64,000 nt of DNA from Palsa-744 sp036498265 (GCA_036498265.1 DASYFT010000006.1:101221-165220), one strand, 5' to 3'. Counted from the first letter of the stretch, positions 40,419-50,700 are shown. Made by a program: numbers and translations. The notes: generated from the sequence alone by a model not told the origin.

Positions 40419-42578
40419 TCAGTGTGGAGCCGCCCCGCCCGTCCTCGGTGACGGCGTGGGCGGCGAGACAGGTGGCGCCGGCGCTTTGGGGGTTGGTGCT
40501 CCGGCGCCGGGCGAGGCGCCCGGGCCGCCCGCGTTGCCGGGGCCGTTTGCGCCGCCGCCACGGTGCTTGGACGGTTTGGGGCTGACTTCGCTGCCCTGTT
40601 CGGATTCGCGTCCGCCCTGGCTCTGGCCCGAGGTTGCGAATTTGCCGTAGAACGGTGAGTAGGAGAGCGATTCGGTCGGCTGGGGGAACGGCACGCATGG
40701 CTTGCCTTCGGTCACGGACGCCATGTAGGTGTGCCAGATCTGTGCCGGGAGCGCGCCTCCCTGCTGCGGTGCGCCGTGAACGCTGGTCATCGACACGCGC
40801 CGGTTGGGATAGCCCATCCAGACGACGGTCGAGTAGTTGGGCGTGTAGCCGTCGAGCCAGGCGTCCACCAGTTCGCTGGTGGTGCCGGTCTTGGCGGCGG
40901 TCGGGCAGCCGATGGCCGAGTTCACGGCGGTGCCGCTCTGGACGTTCTGGTGGAGGATGTTGGTCTCCTCGGCCGTGATCGCATCGCTCAGGACCTTCAC
41001 GCGGTGCGGCTGGCCCCAGTTGGAGTCGGTGTGGCCTTCGGGGAAGACGACCTTCGTGATGGCGATCGGCGTGTTGCGCCAGCCTCCGTCGGCGAGCGTC
41101 GCGTAGACGTCCGCCATTTCCAGCGGCGTGACGCCCAGCGTGAGACCGCCGAGCGCTTCGGCCGGGAAGCTCGATAGGTGCGTTTTGACCCCCATCTTGT
41201 AAGCCATCTGAGTGATCGTTTCCTCGCCCAGATCGGCGGCCAGCTGCGCGTAGACGGTGTTGTCGGAGGCGAGCGTCGCGCTCACGAGGTTCAGGGACCG
41301 GTTGAGCGAGGTGCCCTCGAACGTCTTGACTTCGTAGCTCGGGTAGCCCTGCAGCCAGCCTGGCGCGAGCGTGTGCGAGAGGTAGTAGGTGCTGTTCGGA
41401 TCGACGCCGCGGGACAGGGCGTCCGCCAGGTCGATCGCCTTCATCGTGGAGCCCGGCTGGCGGTGGCCGTCTGCCGCCAGGTTGTACTGCGACTTCTCGT
41501 AGCTCTGGGACTCCGCCATCGCCTCGATGTCGCCATTTGCCGGGTTCAGCGTGACGATCGCGGAGGCGGGGTCTTCCGGCTGGTTCAGGACTTCCGCGAT
41601 CGCTTTGCGAGCGAGCCTCTGCATGTTCAGGTCGATCGTCGTGTAGACCTTCAACCCGCCCTGCGACACCTTCCGCTCGCCGTAGCGGTGGACGAGCTGC
41701 TCGCGCACGTATTCGAAGAAGAAGTCCTCGCGGCGCTGCGAGTAGTAGGTCCCGCGCTTGACTTCCAGGTGGGCGTGCTCGGCGGCTGCCGCCTGATCCG
41801 CGGTGATGTAGTGAAGTTCTGCCATCTTCTTCAGCACCTCGTTGCGGCGTTCCCTCGCAGCCGTCGGATCGCGGAACGGGTTGTACTGCGACGGTGCCTG
41901 GGGAAGCCCGGCGAGAAGGGCGGACTGCGCGAGGTTCAGCTGCGAGGCGGGTTTGTCGAAGAAGATCCGCGCGGCCGCCTGGACGCCGATGGCCGTCTGG
42001 CCACCGACGGTGCCGTAGGGCACGCTGTTGAGATAGCTGGTGAGGATGGACTGCTTGCTGTGCGTTTTCTCGTAGTCGAGCGCCAGCTTGGCCTCGATGA
42101 TCTTCTGACGCAGCGTGTGCTGGTCGCCACCGAGGTAGAGGTTCCGCATCAGCTGCATCGTCAGGGTGGAACCGCCCTGGACCGCCGCACCATGCGTGAT
42201 GTCCTTGACGGCGGCGCGGAATATGCCGGTCAGGTCGACCCCGTTGTGCTTGTAGAAACGCTGATCCTCGATGGCGACGGTGGCGTTCCTGAGGTCCGCC
42301 GGTATTTCAGTCCAACCGACCGGAGTTCGAAGCTGATCGGACTGGATGAAGCCGAGGCGGGTCCCGTCGGAGGCGAACACCTGCGAGGACCCGCCCGTGA
42401 GGATCGGGCGCATCCTGGCGATGTCCGGAGCAGAGCGGGCGACGTCGAGCACGTACCCCACAGCGGCGATCACGCCGATGACAAGCACGCCGGCGGCGAC
42501 GCCGCCACCGACCAGCAGTACTCGTGTCGCCCCGCCGCCGTTGTGCCTGCGCCGACGCTGTCGTGACTGTCGAGACAT
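40419..42578 (-). CDS. Class A penicillin-binding protein (PBP1a-like)
   Basis: 719 residues. A basic cytoplasmic start and one membrane helix (about 18-42) come first. The glycosyltransferase (GT51) domain follows with Glu-Asp-Gln-Arg-Phe-Tyr-Lys-His-Asn-Gly, Gly-Gly-Ser-Thr-Leu-Thr-Met-Gln-Leu, and Lys-Ile-Ile-Glu-Ala-Lys. The transpeptidase domain has Pro-Gly-Ser-Thr-Met-Lys (Ser-x-x-Lys), Ser-Asp-Asn and Lys-Thr-Gly-Thr-Thr. A Gly/Pro/Ser-rich tail of about 100 residues ends it. It builds and crosslinks peptidoglycan at the outer membrane face. It diverges from the mannosyltransferase gene. Confidence 0.95.
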   Translation of the reverse strand: MSRQSRQRRRRHNGGGATRVLLVGGGVAAGVLVIGVIAAVGYVLDVARSAPDIARMRPILTGGSSQVFASDGTRLGFIQSDQLRTPVGWTEIPADLRNATVAIEDQRFYKHNGVDLTGIFRAAVKDITHGAAVQGGSTLTMQLMRNLYLGGDQHTLRQKIIEAKLALDYEKTHSKQSILTSYLNSVPYGTVGGQTAIGVQAAARIFFDKPASQLNLAQSALLAGLPQAPSQYNPFRDPTAARERRNEVLKKMAELHYITADQAAAAEHAHLEVKRGTYYSQRREDFFFEYVREQLVHRYGERKVSQGGLKVYTTIDLNMQRLARKAIAEVLNQPEDPASAIVTLNPANGDIEAMAESQSYEKSQYNLAADGHRQPGSTMKAIDLADALSRGVDPNSTYYLSHTLAPGWLQGYPSYEVKTFEGTSLNRSLNLVSATLASDNTVYAQLAADLGEETITQMAYKMGVKTHLSSFPAEALGGLTLGVTPLEMADVYATLADGGWRNTPIAITKVVFPEGHTDSNWGQPHRVKVLSDAITAEETNILHQNVQSGTAVNSAIGCPTAAKTGTTSELVDAWLDGYTPNYSTVVWMGYPNRRVSMTSVHGAPQQGGALPAQIWHTYMASVTEGKPCVPFPQPTESLSYSPFYGKFATSGQSQGGRESEQGSEVSPKPSKHRGGGANGPGNAGGPGASPGAGAPTPKAPAPPVSPPTPSPRTGGAAPH

Positions 42579-42658
42579 TCCGGAGATTCGAGATTACCGC
42601 GCGGGAATGTGATTTCCTGCCCGCACCCGCGGCGGTCTCTACCCTCGGTGCACACACC

Positions 42659-44080
42659 ATGAACCCCGACACCGCCGAGCTGGCCATCGTCGAGACCGCA
42701 AGCGAGCCGGCCGTCGCATGGCGATCGTTGGACGCCGGGCAACTGCTCGCCGCCCGCGACAGCTGGCGAGCACTGTGGAGCTCGAGAGCGCTGGTCTGGC
42801 TGGCGGCGGTGGGCACGGTGCTCGCGCTCGGCCCCGGACCGGTGCGAACGGCGGTCAACCCGGCCGGTCTCACGCGCGGCCTGGGGTGGCTCGGCAACGT
42901 GCTGGCGGCTCCGGCGGCGCGATGGGACGCAGCCTGGTACATGGTGATCGCCCGCTACGGCTACCGCCCGGACCTCGGGCCGCTCACCTCCCCTCGGACG
43001 GCGTTCTTCCCGCTCTATCCGCTCGGCCTGCGCGCGATCGCCACGGTGGGCGTGCCGCTGGTCATCGCCGGGGTCCTGCTCTCGCTCCTCGCGCTGGCCC
43101 TGGCGCTGTACGGCATCCACCGCCTGACCACCCTCGAGCTGGTGCGCGCCGGCCGCCCGGCGATCGGCGACGGACGCGAGGTGGCCCGGCTTGCGGTCCT
43201 GGTGACGGCGTTCGCGCCGATGGCCTTCTTCCTCTCGGCCGTCTACTCCGAGTCGCTCTACCTGGCGCTGTCGGTGGGGCTCTTCTGGAGTGCGCGCCGC
43301 GGGCGCTGGGCGCTCGTCGGCGTGCTCGGCGGCCTCGCGGCCGCCACGCGCAGCACGGGTCTCGTGCTGGCCCTGCCCGCCGCGATCCTCTACCTCTACG
43401 GCCCGCGCGAGGATCGGCCCCCGGACGCCGCCGGCTGGCCGGGCGCTCGAGCGGCCGGCAGCGCGGCGCGCGGTCACGCGATGGCGTTGCTCTCGCTCCT
43501 GCGGCCCCGCTACCGGGTGCGGCGCGATCTCCTGTGGCTTGCGCTGCTGCCGGCGGGCGTGGCGGCCTACGGGATCCTGCTCGCCGTGGCCGGCGGCGAC
43601 CTGCTCGCTCCGTTTCACGCGCAGGGCATCTGGGGACGGCACTTCGCGGGGCCCTATGTCGGCGTCTGGGATGGGATCCGGGCCGCGTTCGAGGGAGCGC
43701 GCCAGCTGCTGTCCCTCCAGCGGCATCACGTGTACTTCGCGGCGGGCGGCGGCAGCCCGTTCGTGGTGGCGGGGCACAACCTGGTGCTGCTCGCGTTCCT
43801 GCTGGGCGCCGCAGTAGCGGTCGTGGGAGTCCTTCGGTCTCTGCCGCTCGCGTATGGGGCGTATGTGATCGCGGCGCTGGCGCTGCCGCTGTCCTACCCC
43901 GTCGCCGCCCAGCCGCTGATGTCGCTGCCGCGCTTCCTGGTCGTGCTGTTCCCGCTGAACATCTGGCTCGCCGGCCGGTTGGCGGCGCGGCCCAGGATCG
44001 CCACCGCCGCGCTCGCCGTCTCGGCGCTGCTGATGGCCGTCTTCGTCGCGCAGTTCGCCACGTGGCACTGGGTGGCCTAG
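42659..44080 (+). CDS. PIG-V-like mannosyltransferase, GT-C type
   Basis: 473 residues from ATG 42659. Eight to ten membrane helices. The conserved Trp-Asp-Ala-Ala-Trp-Tyr-Met-Val-Ile-Ala-Arg-Tyr-Gly-Tyr loop and Ala-Phe-Phe-Pro-Leu-Tyr-Pro-Leu are the PIG-V (mannosyltransferase II) signature, with the acidic Asp as putative catalytic base. Phe-Leu-Ser-Ala-Val-Tyr-Ser-Glu-Ser-Leu-Tyr also fits. It would transfer a sugar from a polyprenol carrier to an extracytoplasmic acceptor. The frame upstream is open from 42524 inside the PBP region and is not used. It is followed 2 bp later by the CPBP gene. Confidence 0.85.
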   Translation: MNPDTAELAIVETASEPAVAWRSLDAGQLLAARDSWRALWSSRALVWLAAVGTVLALGPGPVRTAVNPAGLTRGLGWLGNVLAAPAARWDAAWYMVIARYGYRPDLGPLTSPRTAFFPLYPLGLRAIATVGVPLVIAGVLLSLLALALALYGIHRLTTLELVRAGRPAIGDGREVARLAVLVTAFAPMAFFLSAVYSESLYLALSVGLFWSARRGRWALVGVLGGLAAATRSTGLVLALPAAILYLYGPREDRPPDAAGWPGARAAGSAARGHAMALLSLLRPRYRVRRDLLWLALLPAGVAAYGILLAVAGGDLLAPFHAQGIWGRHFAGPYVGVWDGIRAAFEGARQLLSLQRHHVYFAAGGGSPFVVAGHNLVLLAFLLGAAVAVVGVLRSLPLAYGAYVIAALALPLSYPVAAQPLMSLPRFLVVLFPLNIWLAGRLAARPRIATAALAVSALLMAVFVAQFATWHWVA

Positions 44081-44082
44081 CG

Positions 44083-44925
44083 ATGGGCGACCCCGACGGC
44101 TCATCACCGGAGCCGCGGTGGCCGGCATGGACCGCGCCGGTCGCGCTGATCGGCGGGCTCGTTCTGGCGGCGGTTGCCGCGTTCGTGGTCGACATCCCCG
44201 CGCTGGCCCTCGGCGTCACGATCACCACCTCGCACACCCCGCCGGGGATCACGATCGCGGATACGTTCGTCCAGGATGTGGCCTTCGTGGTGGCGGCGGT
44301 CTACTGCGCGCACATAGGCGGTCGCACCGTCAGGGCGTGGCAGCTGGGGCTGCGGCCGCCAACCGTCGGATGGCGCTCCGCGGCCGGGCAGGTCCTCCTG
44401 CTGCTGCTCGCGTTCGTGGTGCTCAGCGCGATCTGGACCTTGGTGTTCAACCCGAGCAAAGAGAAGCTGCTCGAACAGCTCGGCTCCAACGAAGGCAGCG
44501 GCCTGCTCGTCCTCAGCGCCGGGCTCACCTGCGTGGTGGCGCCGATCGCCGAGGAGATCCTCTTCCGGGGCTTCATCTTCACGGCGCTGCGCAGCTGGCG
44601 CGGCACGCTTCCGGCGGCTCTGCTGACGGGAGTCCTGTTCGGCGCGGTGCACGCCGGCTCGGCCCCGGCGCTGGACCTCGTACCCCTCGCGGCACTCGGA
44701 GTCGGCCTCTGCCTTCTCTACCGGCGCACCGGCTCGCTGTACCCCTGCTTCGTGGCCCACTCGTTGAACAACTCGATCGCGTTCGCCGCGCTCGAGGAAT
44801 GGAACATCGGCGAAGCGCTGCTGCTGATCGTGTGCGCCCTCGCCGGGATCGGCGCGCTAGTGCTCGCCGCCAAGCGCATCGGCCTGATCGGGCCGGAAAC
44901 CGCCGCCGTCGGCCCCGCGGCATAG
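44083..44925 (+). CDS. CPBP-family intramembrane glutamic/metalloprotease
   Basis: 280 residues with about eight membrane helices. The CPBP (CAAX prenyl protease 2 / Abi) sites are complete: Ala-Glu-Glu-Ile-Leu-Phe-Arg-Gly, Phe-Gly-Ala-Val-His-Ala-Gly, and His-Ser-Leu-Asn-Asn. ATG 44083 follows the mannosyltransferase stop by 2 bp, and the upstream open frame is a shadow. The substrates of bacterial members are mostly unknown; some confer resistance to bacteriocins. Adjacent envelope genes suggest a surface role. Confidence 0.88.
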   Translation: MGDPDGSSPEPRWPAWTAPVALIGGLVLAAVAAFVVDIPALALGVTITTSHTPPGITIADTFVQDVAFVVAAVYCAHIGGRTVRAWQLGLRPPTVGWRSAAGQVLLLLLAFVVLSAIWTLVFNPSKEKLLEQLGSNEGSGLLVLSAGLTCVVAPIAEEILFRGFIFTALRSWRGTLPAALLTGVLFGAVHAGSAPALDLVPLAALGVGLCLLYRRTGSLYPCFVAHSLNNSIAFAALEEWNIGEALLLIVCALAGIGALVLAAKRIGLIGPETAAVGPAA

Positions 44926-44934
44926 GATCCCGCC

Positions 44935-45993
44935 ATGAGGGGAGCCCGTGGAGTCGTCGCATTGCCCGCGGTGCTCCTGTCGGTGGCTTCGTCGACGGCC
45001 CTTGCCTCGGCGAAGACTCCTCCGGCTCCGCCCTCGAGAGGGCCGGCACCGGTTACGCAGCCCGCCGGGGCCGCTCCCGGTCGCCTGCTGGTCGCGCTGC
45101 AGCGCGTCGGCGGCAGGCCACCGTTCGCGGTGGTGGGCGCCCGCATCGTGGTTCGCGGGGTCGTGTGGCCGTACACCGGAGGGCAGACCGTGAAGGTGAG
45201 CATCTACCGAGACGGACGCAAGGTCGCCGTCCTCAGGCGCTCCGTGAGGGCGATCGGCAACGGCGGCGGGCAGTTCCACCTCAGCTACGTGAGCAGCTCG
45301 CCGGGTCTCGTTCAGGCGCGGATCGCGCACTACGCGACCGCCCAACAGGCCGCCTTCGCTGCCCGCTCGCCGGGTGTCCAGTTCGTGCAGCCGAACCTCG
45401 GCCCGGGGTCGCAGGGACCGTCGGTCCGCCTGCTCCAGTCCGAGCTCGGCGTGCTCCACTACGCCGTCCCCCTCAGCGGGGTGCTCGACGAAGGCACGGG
45501 GCGGGCGCTCATCGCCTACCGCAAGATGACCGGCCTTGACCGTGTGCCCTATGCCGGCCGGAGCGTGTTCGCGCGCCTGGCCCGCGGCGCCGGGAGCTTC
45601 CAGGTGCACTATCGCGGCGACGGACGGCACGTCGAGGCGGATCTCACGCGACAGGTCCTGGCGGAGATCGACGCGGGCGGCCATGTGCAGAGCCTCTACA
45701 CGATGAGCTCCGGCAAGCCCTCGACGCCGACGGTGATCGGCCGATTTCGGGTGTACATGAAGACGCCCGGCGTCAACAGCGAGGGCATGGTCGACTCCAA
45801 CTACTTCATCCGTGGCTACGCGATCCACGGGTACGCCGAAGTGCCCACCTACGCGGCCAGTCACGGCTGCCTGCGCGTCCCGATCCCGGACGCGGCCGGG
45901 ATCTACTCGTGGGTGCGCGAAGGGACGCCGGTGGACGTCTACAACGAGGGCGGCGGCGGCAGCAACCGCGTGCGCGGGAACGCCGGCCCGTGA
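44935..45993 (+). CDS. L,D-transpeptidase with signal peptide and peptidoglycan-binding-like region
   Basis: 352 residues. The signal peptide ends near Leu-Ala-Ser-Ala. The middle contains a beta-rich region (about 50-125) and a peptidoglycan-binding-like helix pair (Val-Arg-Leu-Leu-Gln-Ser-Glu-Leu-Gly-Val-Leu and Asp-Glu-Gly-Thr-Gly-Arg-Ala-Leu). The YkuD catalytic core has Thr-Pro-Thr-Val-Ile-Gly-Arg-Phe, Ala-Ile-His-Gly-Tyr and Ser-His310-Gly-Cys312-Leu-Arg-Val. It forms 3-3 crosslinks in peptidoglycan. TAGGAT lies 6 bp before the ATG, so a leaderless transcript is possible. Confidence 0.92.
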   Translation: MRGARGVVALPAVLLSVASSTALASAKTPPAPPSRGPAPVTQPAGAAPGRLLVALQRVGGRPPFAVVGARIVVRGVVWPYTGGQTVKVSIYRDGRKVAVLRRSVRAIGNGGGQFHLSYVSSSPGLVQARIAHYATAQQAAFAARSPGVQFVQPNLGPGSQGPSVRLLQSELGVLHYAVPLSGVLDEGTGRALIAYRKMTGLDRVPYAGRSVFARLARGAGSFQVHYRGDGRHVEADLTRQVLAEIDAGGHVQSLYTMSSGKPSTPTVIGRFRVYMKTPGVNSEGMVDSNYFIRGYAIHGYAEVPTYAASHGCLRVPIPDAAGIYSWVREGTPVDVYNEGGGGSNRVRGNAGP

Positions 45994-46005
45994 CGCACCG
46001 GGCTC

Positions 46006-46374
46006 CTAGGCCCTGACGCGCAGCGCTCGGGCCAGGTAGCCGAGCCCGAAGCCGTACACGAGCAGCGCCAGCAGAAGCTTCGAGCCGCGCGTCGCCCATT
46101 CGCTGCTCGATCCGGAGACGATGCCGGAGAACGGCGAGGTGAGCTTGCCCGAGGCTTCGTCGATGGCTTTGTGGACGCTGCCCTCGTGGGCGCGGGTCCC
46201 AGTGGAAGCCGGCTTGGAGCTGTTCGTCACGGGCGGGCCACCGGCGAGTTCTTCCTGCTGGTGCCCGGACGCGCTTTTCGTCTGGTCGATCGCGAACACC
46301 AGGAACGAAGCGATCACGATCACGCAGATCACGACTGATGCGATCCCGAGCAACCTGCCGATAGGGCCAATCAC
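46006..46374 (-). CDS. Small two-helix membrane protein, unknown
   Basis: 122 residues. N-terminal helix (about 5-30) and C-terminal helix (about 98-117) flank a polar loop rich in Ser, Gly and Lys that probably lies outside. No family is recognised. It sits between the L,D-transpeptidase and pyrE, divergent from pyrE. Ordered hydrophobic segments and regular placement support a real gene; function is open. Confidence 0.6.
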   Translation of the reverse strand: MIGPIGRLLGIASVVICVIVIASFLVFAIDQTKSASGHQQEELAGGPPVTNSSKPASTGTRAHEGSVHKAIDEASGKLTSPFSGIVSGSSSEWATRGSKLLLALLVYGFGLGYLARALRVRA

Positions 46375-46392
46375 ACCGGTAGATTAGTCCGC

Positions 46393-46983
46393 GTGGTGGA
46401 CGTCCTGGACGAACAGACGACAGACCTCGCGCTGGCCCGCGACGAGCTCATCGGCCAGCTGCGCCGGCACGCGCTCGTGCTGGGCGAGGTGACGCTGACC
46501 AGCGGCGCCCGGGCCGAGTACTACGTGGACGCCAAGCGCGCGATCCTCCGGCCAGAGGGATTCACGGCCCTCGCGAAGCTCCTCGCCTCCCAGGCTCACG
46601 ACTGGAAGGCCACCGCGGTCGGCGGCATGACGATGGGTGCCGATCCGGTCGCCTGTGCGGCGCTGGCCGGCGGTGCACCCGTGAAGGTGTTCTTCGTGCG
46701 CAAGGATGCCAAGGCGCACGGCCTCCAGCGCCGGATCGAGGGACCTCCGCTCGACCCCGCCGATCGCTGCGTGGTGGTCGAGGACGTCGTCACGACCGGC
46801 GGCTCGACGCTGGCGGCCATCGGCGCGTTGAAGGACGCCGGGCTTCAGATCTGCGGCGTGATGAGCGTGCTGGACCGGCTCGCCGGCGGCGGCGCGGCGA
46901 TCGAGGAGGCCGCGGGGGCTCCCTACGTCGCCCTGACCACGATCGATCAGATCTACCCGGACCGCCCCGACAGGCCCCGGTGA
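46393..46983 (+). CDS. pyrE: Orotate phosphoribosyltransferase
   Basis: 196 residues from GTG 46393 (GTG 46396 is an alternative). It attaches orotate to PRPP to form OMP. The PRPP loop Cys-Val-Val-Val-Glu-Asp-Val-Val-Thr-Thr-Gly-Gly-Ser, the dimer loop Lys-Asp-Ala-Lys-Ala-His-Gly, and Thr-Ser-Gly-Ala-Arg-Ala-Glu-Tyr-Tyr-Val-Asp are present. TAGATT at 46380-46385 lies 7 bp before the GTG, consistent with a leaderless mRNA. It overlaps nothing, with the GNAT gene 1 bp downstream. Confidence 0.95.
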   Translation: MVDVLDEQTTDLALARDELIGQLRRHALVLGEVTLTSGARAEYYVDAKRAILRPEGFTALAKLLASQAHDWKATAVGGMTMGADPVACAALAGGAPVKVFFVRKDAKAHGLQRRIEGPPLDPADRCVVVEDVVTTGGSTLAAIGALKDAGLQICGVMSVLDRLAGGGAAIEEAAGAPYVALTTIDQIYPDRPDRPR

Positions 46984-46984
46984 G

Positions 46985-47533
46985 ATGAGCCCCGAGCCGG
47001 CGTCCGGAGCCGAGGTGGTGATCCGGGCGGCCCGACCTGAGGACGCGCGGCTGCTGTTGGCGCTCTTCCGCGAGCTGGCCGAGTACGAGCGCCTGGAGCA
47101 CGAGCTGCATGCGACCGAGGAGCGGCTGTCCGAGGCGTTGTTCGGCGAGCGCCCGGCGGCCGAGGCGCTGATCGCAGAGCGCGGCGCCGAGACGGCGGGC
47201 TACGCCCTCTTCTTCCCTACGTTCTCGAGCTTCCTCGCGACGGAGGGCATCTGGCTCGAGGACCTGTTCGTGCGCCCTGCCCATCGCGGCGCGGGAGTGG
47301 GAAGGGCGCTGCTGGCGGCGGTCGCCGCGCGTGTGCGCGAGCGTGGCGGGGAGCGACTGGAGTGGGTGGCGCTCGACTGGAACGAGCTGGCGCTCGGCTT
47401 CTACCGCCGGCTCGGAGCGACGACGATGGACGATTGGATCACCCACCGGCTGGTCGGCGATGAGCTGAGCCGCCTCGCGGACGAGGACGCGTCGGCGCCC
47501 GACATCGGCGGAGGGCGCGGCTTGCGCCGGTAG
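46985..47533 (+). CDS. GNAT N-acetyltransferase
   Basis: 182 residues. The acetyl-CoA loop Leu-Phe-Val-Arg-Pro-Ala-His-Arg-Gly-Ala-Gly-Val-Gly-Arg-Ala-Leu-Leu and Ala-Leu-Asp-Trp-Asn-Glu-Leu-Ala-Leu-Gly-Phe-Tyr-Arg-Arg-Leu-Gly-Ala are typical of the SSAT-like branch. The opening Arg-Glu-Leu-Ala-Glu-Tyr-Glu-Arg-Leu-Glu is also common there. The natural substrate (polyamine, thialysine or other) cannot be told. It directly follows pyrE, so it is probably cotranscribed. Confidence 0.85.
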   Translation: MSPEPASGAEVVIRAARPEDARLLLALFRELAEYERLEHELHATEERLSEALFGERPAAEALIAERGAETAGYALFFPTFSSFLATEGIWLEDLFVRPAHRGAGVGRALLAAVAARVRERGGERLEWVALDWNELALGFYRRLGATTMDDWITHRLVGDELSRLADEDASAPDIGGGRGLRR

Positions 47534-47569
47534 CCTTTCCGGCGGACCCTCGCCCCGGCCGACGGCCAC

Positions 47570-47641
47570 GCCCTCGTAGTCCAATGGATAAGACGACCGC
47601 CTCCTAAGCGGTAGATCCAGGTTCGACTCCTGGCGGGGGCA
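47570..47641 (+). tRNA. tRNA-Arg (anticodon CCT)
   Basis: Acceptor GCCCTCG/CGGGGGC pairs over 7 bp with one T-G wobble. The anticodon stem ACCGC/GCGGT encloses CTCCTAA, so the anticodon is CCT (AGG codon). The T-arm is CCAGG/CCTGG around TTCGACT, and the discriminator is A without encoded CCA. The D-loop is short. It reads a rare codon in a high-GC genome. Confidence 0.93.
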
Positions 47642-47732
47642 TAGCGCAAGCCTTAGCTTCGGGCAGCGCCACCTGTGTTTGCAGGCGTAACATCTGTCGC
47701 TCGGCGTTTGACGCTGTTATGGGGGGTGTACC

Positions 47733-50700
47733 GTGCCGGAGTCGGTTGAGCTTGCGACGATCCTGCTGACCGATCTGGTGGGCTCGACTCGTCTTGCCAC
47801 CTCCGTCGGGCCGATGCGCGCTGACGAGCTGCGCGAAGAACATTTCGAGCTGCTGCGAGGGGCCATCTCCTCGAGCGGCGGGAATGAGGTCAAGAACACC
47901 GGCGATGGCTTGATGGTCGCGTTCAGCTCTGCATCTGCCGCTGTGGAGTGCTCGGTGGCGATGCAGCAGATCTTCGAGCGCCGCTATCGGGATGCGGAGC
48001 AGGGTCTGCATGTGCGGATCGGCGTGGGCGCCGGTGAGTCCACCGTGAAGGACGGGGATTATTTCGGGATGCCGTCCATCGAGGCGGCACGTTTGTGCGC
48101 GCAGGCGCCGGCGGATGGGATCCTGGTCTCGGCGGCGGTGAAGATGCTCGCCGGGCGCTGCGAGGGGTTGGAGTTCCAGTCGGCCGGTGAGCTCGAGTTG
48201 AAGGGGTTCCCCGAGCCGGTTCCCGTGTTCGAGGTCTCCTGGACGCCGCTGGGTGAGGAGGCCGGGGGGGCTGGACGCTGGCCGCTGCCGGCGTTGCTGC
48301 GATCGGTTCCGCCGATTGCCTACGTGGGGCGGGTCGGCGAGCGCGCCGCACTCGAGGAAGCCCTGGCACGCGCGCGTCGAGGCTCCCGGCAGGTGGTGCT
48401 GCTGTCGGGTGAGCCTGGGATCGGCAAGACGAGGCTTTCCAGCTACGCGGCGCACCGGGCGCACGCGGAGGGCGTGGCGGTGGCGTGGGGCGCCTGCTCT
48501 GAGGAGCTGGCAGTGCCGTATGAGCCCTGGATCTGGGCGTGCTCGCAGCTCGTGGAGCACGCGCCGCAGGAGCTGCTCGATCTACACGTCGAGCGCCACA
48601 AGGGCGAGCTTGGCCGCTTGGCACGCAACCTGAGCGCCAGAGTGAGGGATCTGCCCGAACCGCAGTCGTCCGATCCTGAGACCGAGCGCCATCTGCTCTT
48701 CTCGGCCGTCGTCGGGCTGGTCGAGGAAGTCGCGGACAGCGTGCCTGTGTGCATGGTCCTCGACGACCTGCAGTGGGCGGACGGCCAGTCGGTGGCGCTG
48801 CTGAAGCACCTGGTGCGAACGGTCGAGCAGGGCGCGCTCCAGGTGATCGCGACTTACCGTGACTCCGATCTCGGCCGGGATCATCCGCTGACGCGTGTGC
48901 TGGCGGATCTGCGGACGGTTGCTGGGGTGCAGCGGATCGCCCTGCACGGTCTGGGGGTCGATGAGGTGGCGCAGATCATGACGCTCGTTGCTGGGCACGA
49001 GCTGGATCAGGACGGAGTCGAGCTGGCAGGCCAGATCGCCGAGGAGACGGATGGCAACCCGTTCTTCGTGGGCGAGATCCTGCGTGGCCTGTCGGAGTCC
49101 GGTGCGCTCAGCTTCGACGAGGCGAGCGAGCGCTGGACCATCGATGGCTCAGCGGCTGCCGCGCTGCCGGAGAGCGTCCGCGAGGTGGTTGAGCGGCGCG
49201 TGGAGCGTCTGGGTTCGGAGGCCCTCGAGGCGTTGCGTTTTGCCGCGGTGATCGGCCGGGCGTTCGAGCTGCAGCTGCTCGCGAGCGCGACCGAGATGGA
49301 CGAGGGCCCGCTGCTGGATCATCTCGAGGCGGCCGTGGCGGCTTCGGTGCTGAGCGAGTCTGCGGAGCGCTTGGGGCAGTTTCGCTTCGCCCACGCGCTC
49401 ATCAACCAGACGCTGTACCAGGGGCTCGGTGCGACGCGCCGAGCGCGCATGCACCACCGTGTGGCACAGTCGCTGGAGGAGCTGTACGGCCTCGACGACG
49501 CAGAGCGACTCTCAGAGCTGGCGCTCCACTGGCGGCTCGCGGCGGTCTCGGTTGACAAGAACAAGGCGGCCAATTACGCCAGCCGCGCGGCACAGCGCGC
49601 GCTCGAGCGTCTCGCTCCGGACGAGGCGGTGAAGCTCTTCACCGACGCACTCGAGCTCACGGATGATGTGGAGCACGTCGCGCGCTGCGAGGTGCTGATC
49701 GGCCTGGGTGAGGCGCAGAGACAATCCGGGAATCCGGCCTACCGTGACACTCTTCTGGACGCATCGCGAGTCGCGTCCGGCCTCGCCGATCCCGAGCTCG
49801 CTGCGCGGGCGGCACTCGCGAGCAATCGCGGATTCTTCAGCGCGCTGGGTGAGGTCGATCACGAGCGGATGGATGCGATCGAACGCGCCCTGGAGCTCGA
49901 CGAGCCATCCCACCCCGCGCGCCGCGCCCGCCTGCTTGCGCTCCAGGCGCAGGAGCTGGCCTTCGATTCCGATTTCGCACGTCGCTCCGTGCTTGCCGAC
50001 CGTGCGGTCGCCCTCGCGCGCGGTACGGGAGACGTAAGGACGCTCGCGGAAGTCCTGTTTCGAGCGATCTTCGCCTACTGGTACGCGGAGACCCTTGACC
50101 TGCGGGCGGCGCTGGCAGAGGAGCTCTCGGATTGCGTCTCGACGCTGGGGGACCCGGCGCTCGAGTTCCACGCGCCGTACCACCAGTTCTCCGCGCACTT
50201 CGAAAGGGGTGAGTTCGAGCTGGCGCAGGCCGCGCTCGAACGCCGGAGCCTCATCGCCGAGAAGCTCGGTCAGCCCACCTTGAAGTGGATCTCGGCATTC
50301 GAGGCCGCGGCGTGGGAGCTCGCCCACGGTGATCTGGCAGCCGGCGAGCGGCTCGCCGAGCGCGCGTTCCAGATCGGACAACAGGCCGGGGAGCCCGACG
50401 CCGTGTTCATCTACAGCGGCCAGTTGGCCTACACCCGGATCCACGAAGGTCGCGGCAAAGAGGTCCTGCCCATGCTCGAACAGAGTGTGAGTGCCTATCC
50501 CGCCATTGCTGCGTGGAAAGCCACGTTGGCTTACGTCCTATGGATGGACGACCGTCGAACGGAGGCCGCAGCGATCCTCGAGCAGGCTGCGCTGGATCGC
50601 TTCGAGCACGCACCGCGAGCGCCGGACTGGTCCACCGCGCTCGCGTTCTACGCCGACACCGCGGTACAGGCGGGCAACGTCGACGCCGCCGAGATCCTCT

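Noticed and set aside
42470..44128. A 552-codon minus-strand frame
   Set aside because: It lies opposite the PIG-V-like mannosyltransferase and codes a low-complexity Arg/Gln-rich product.
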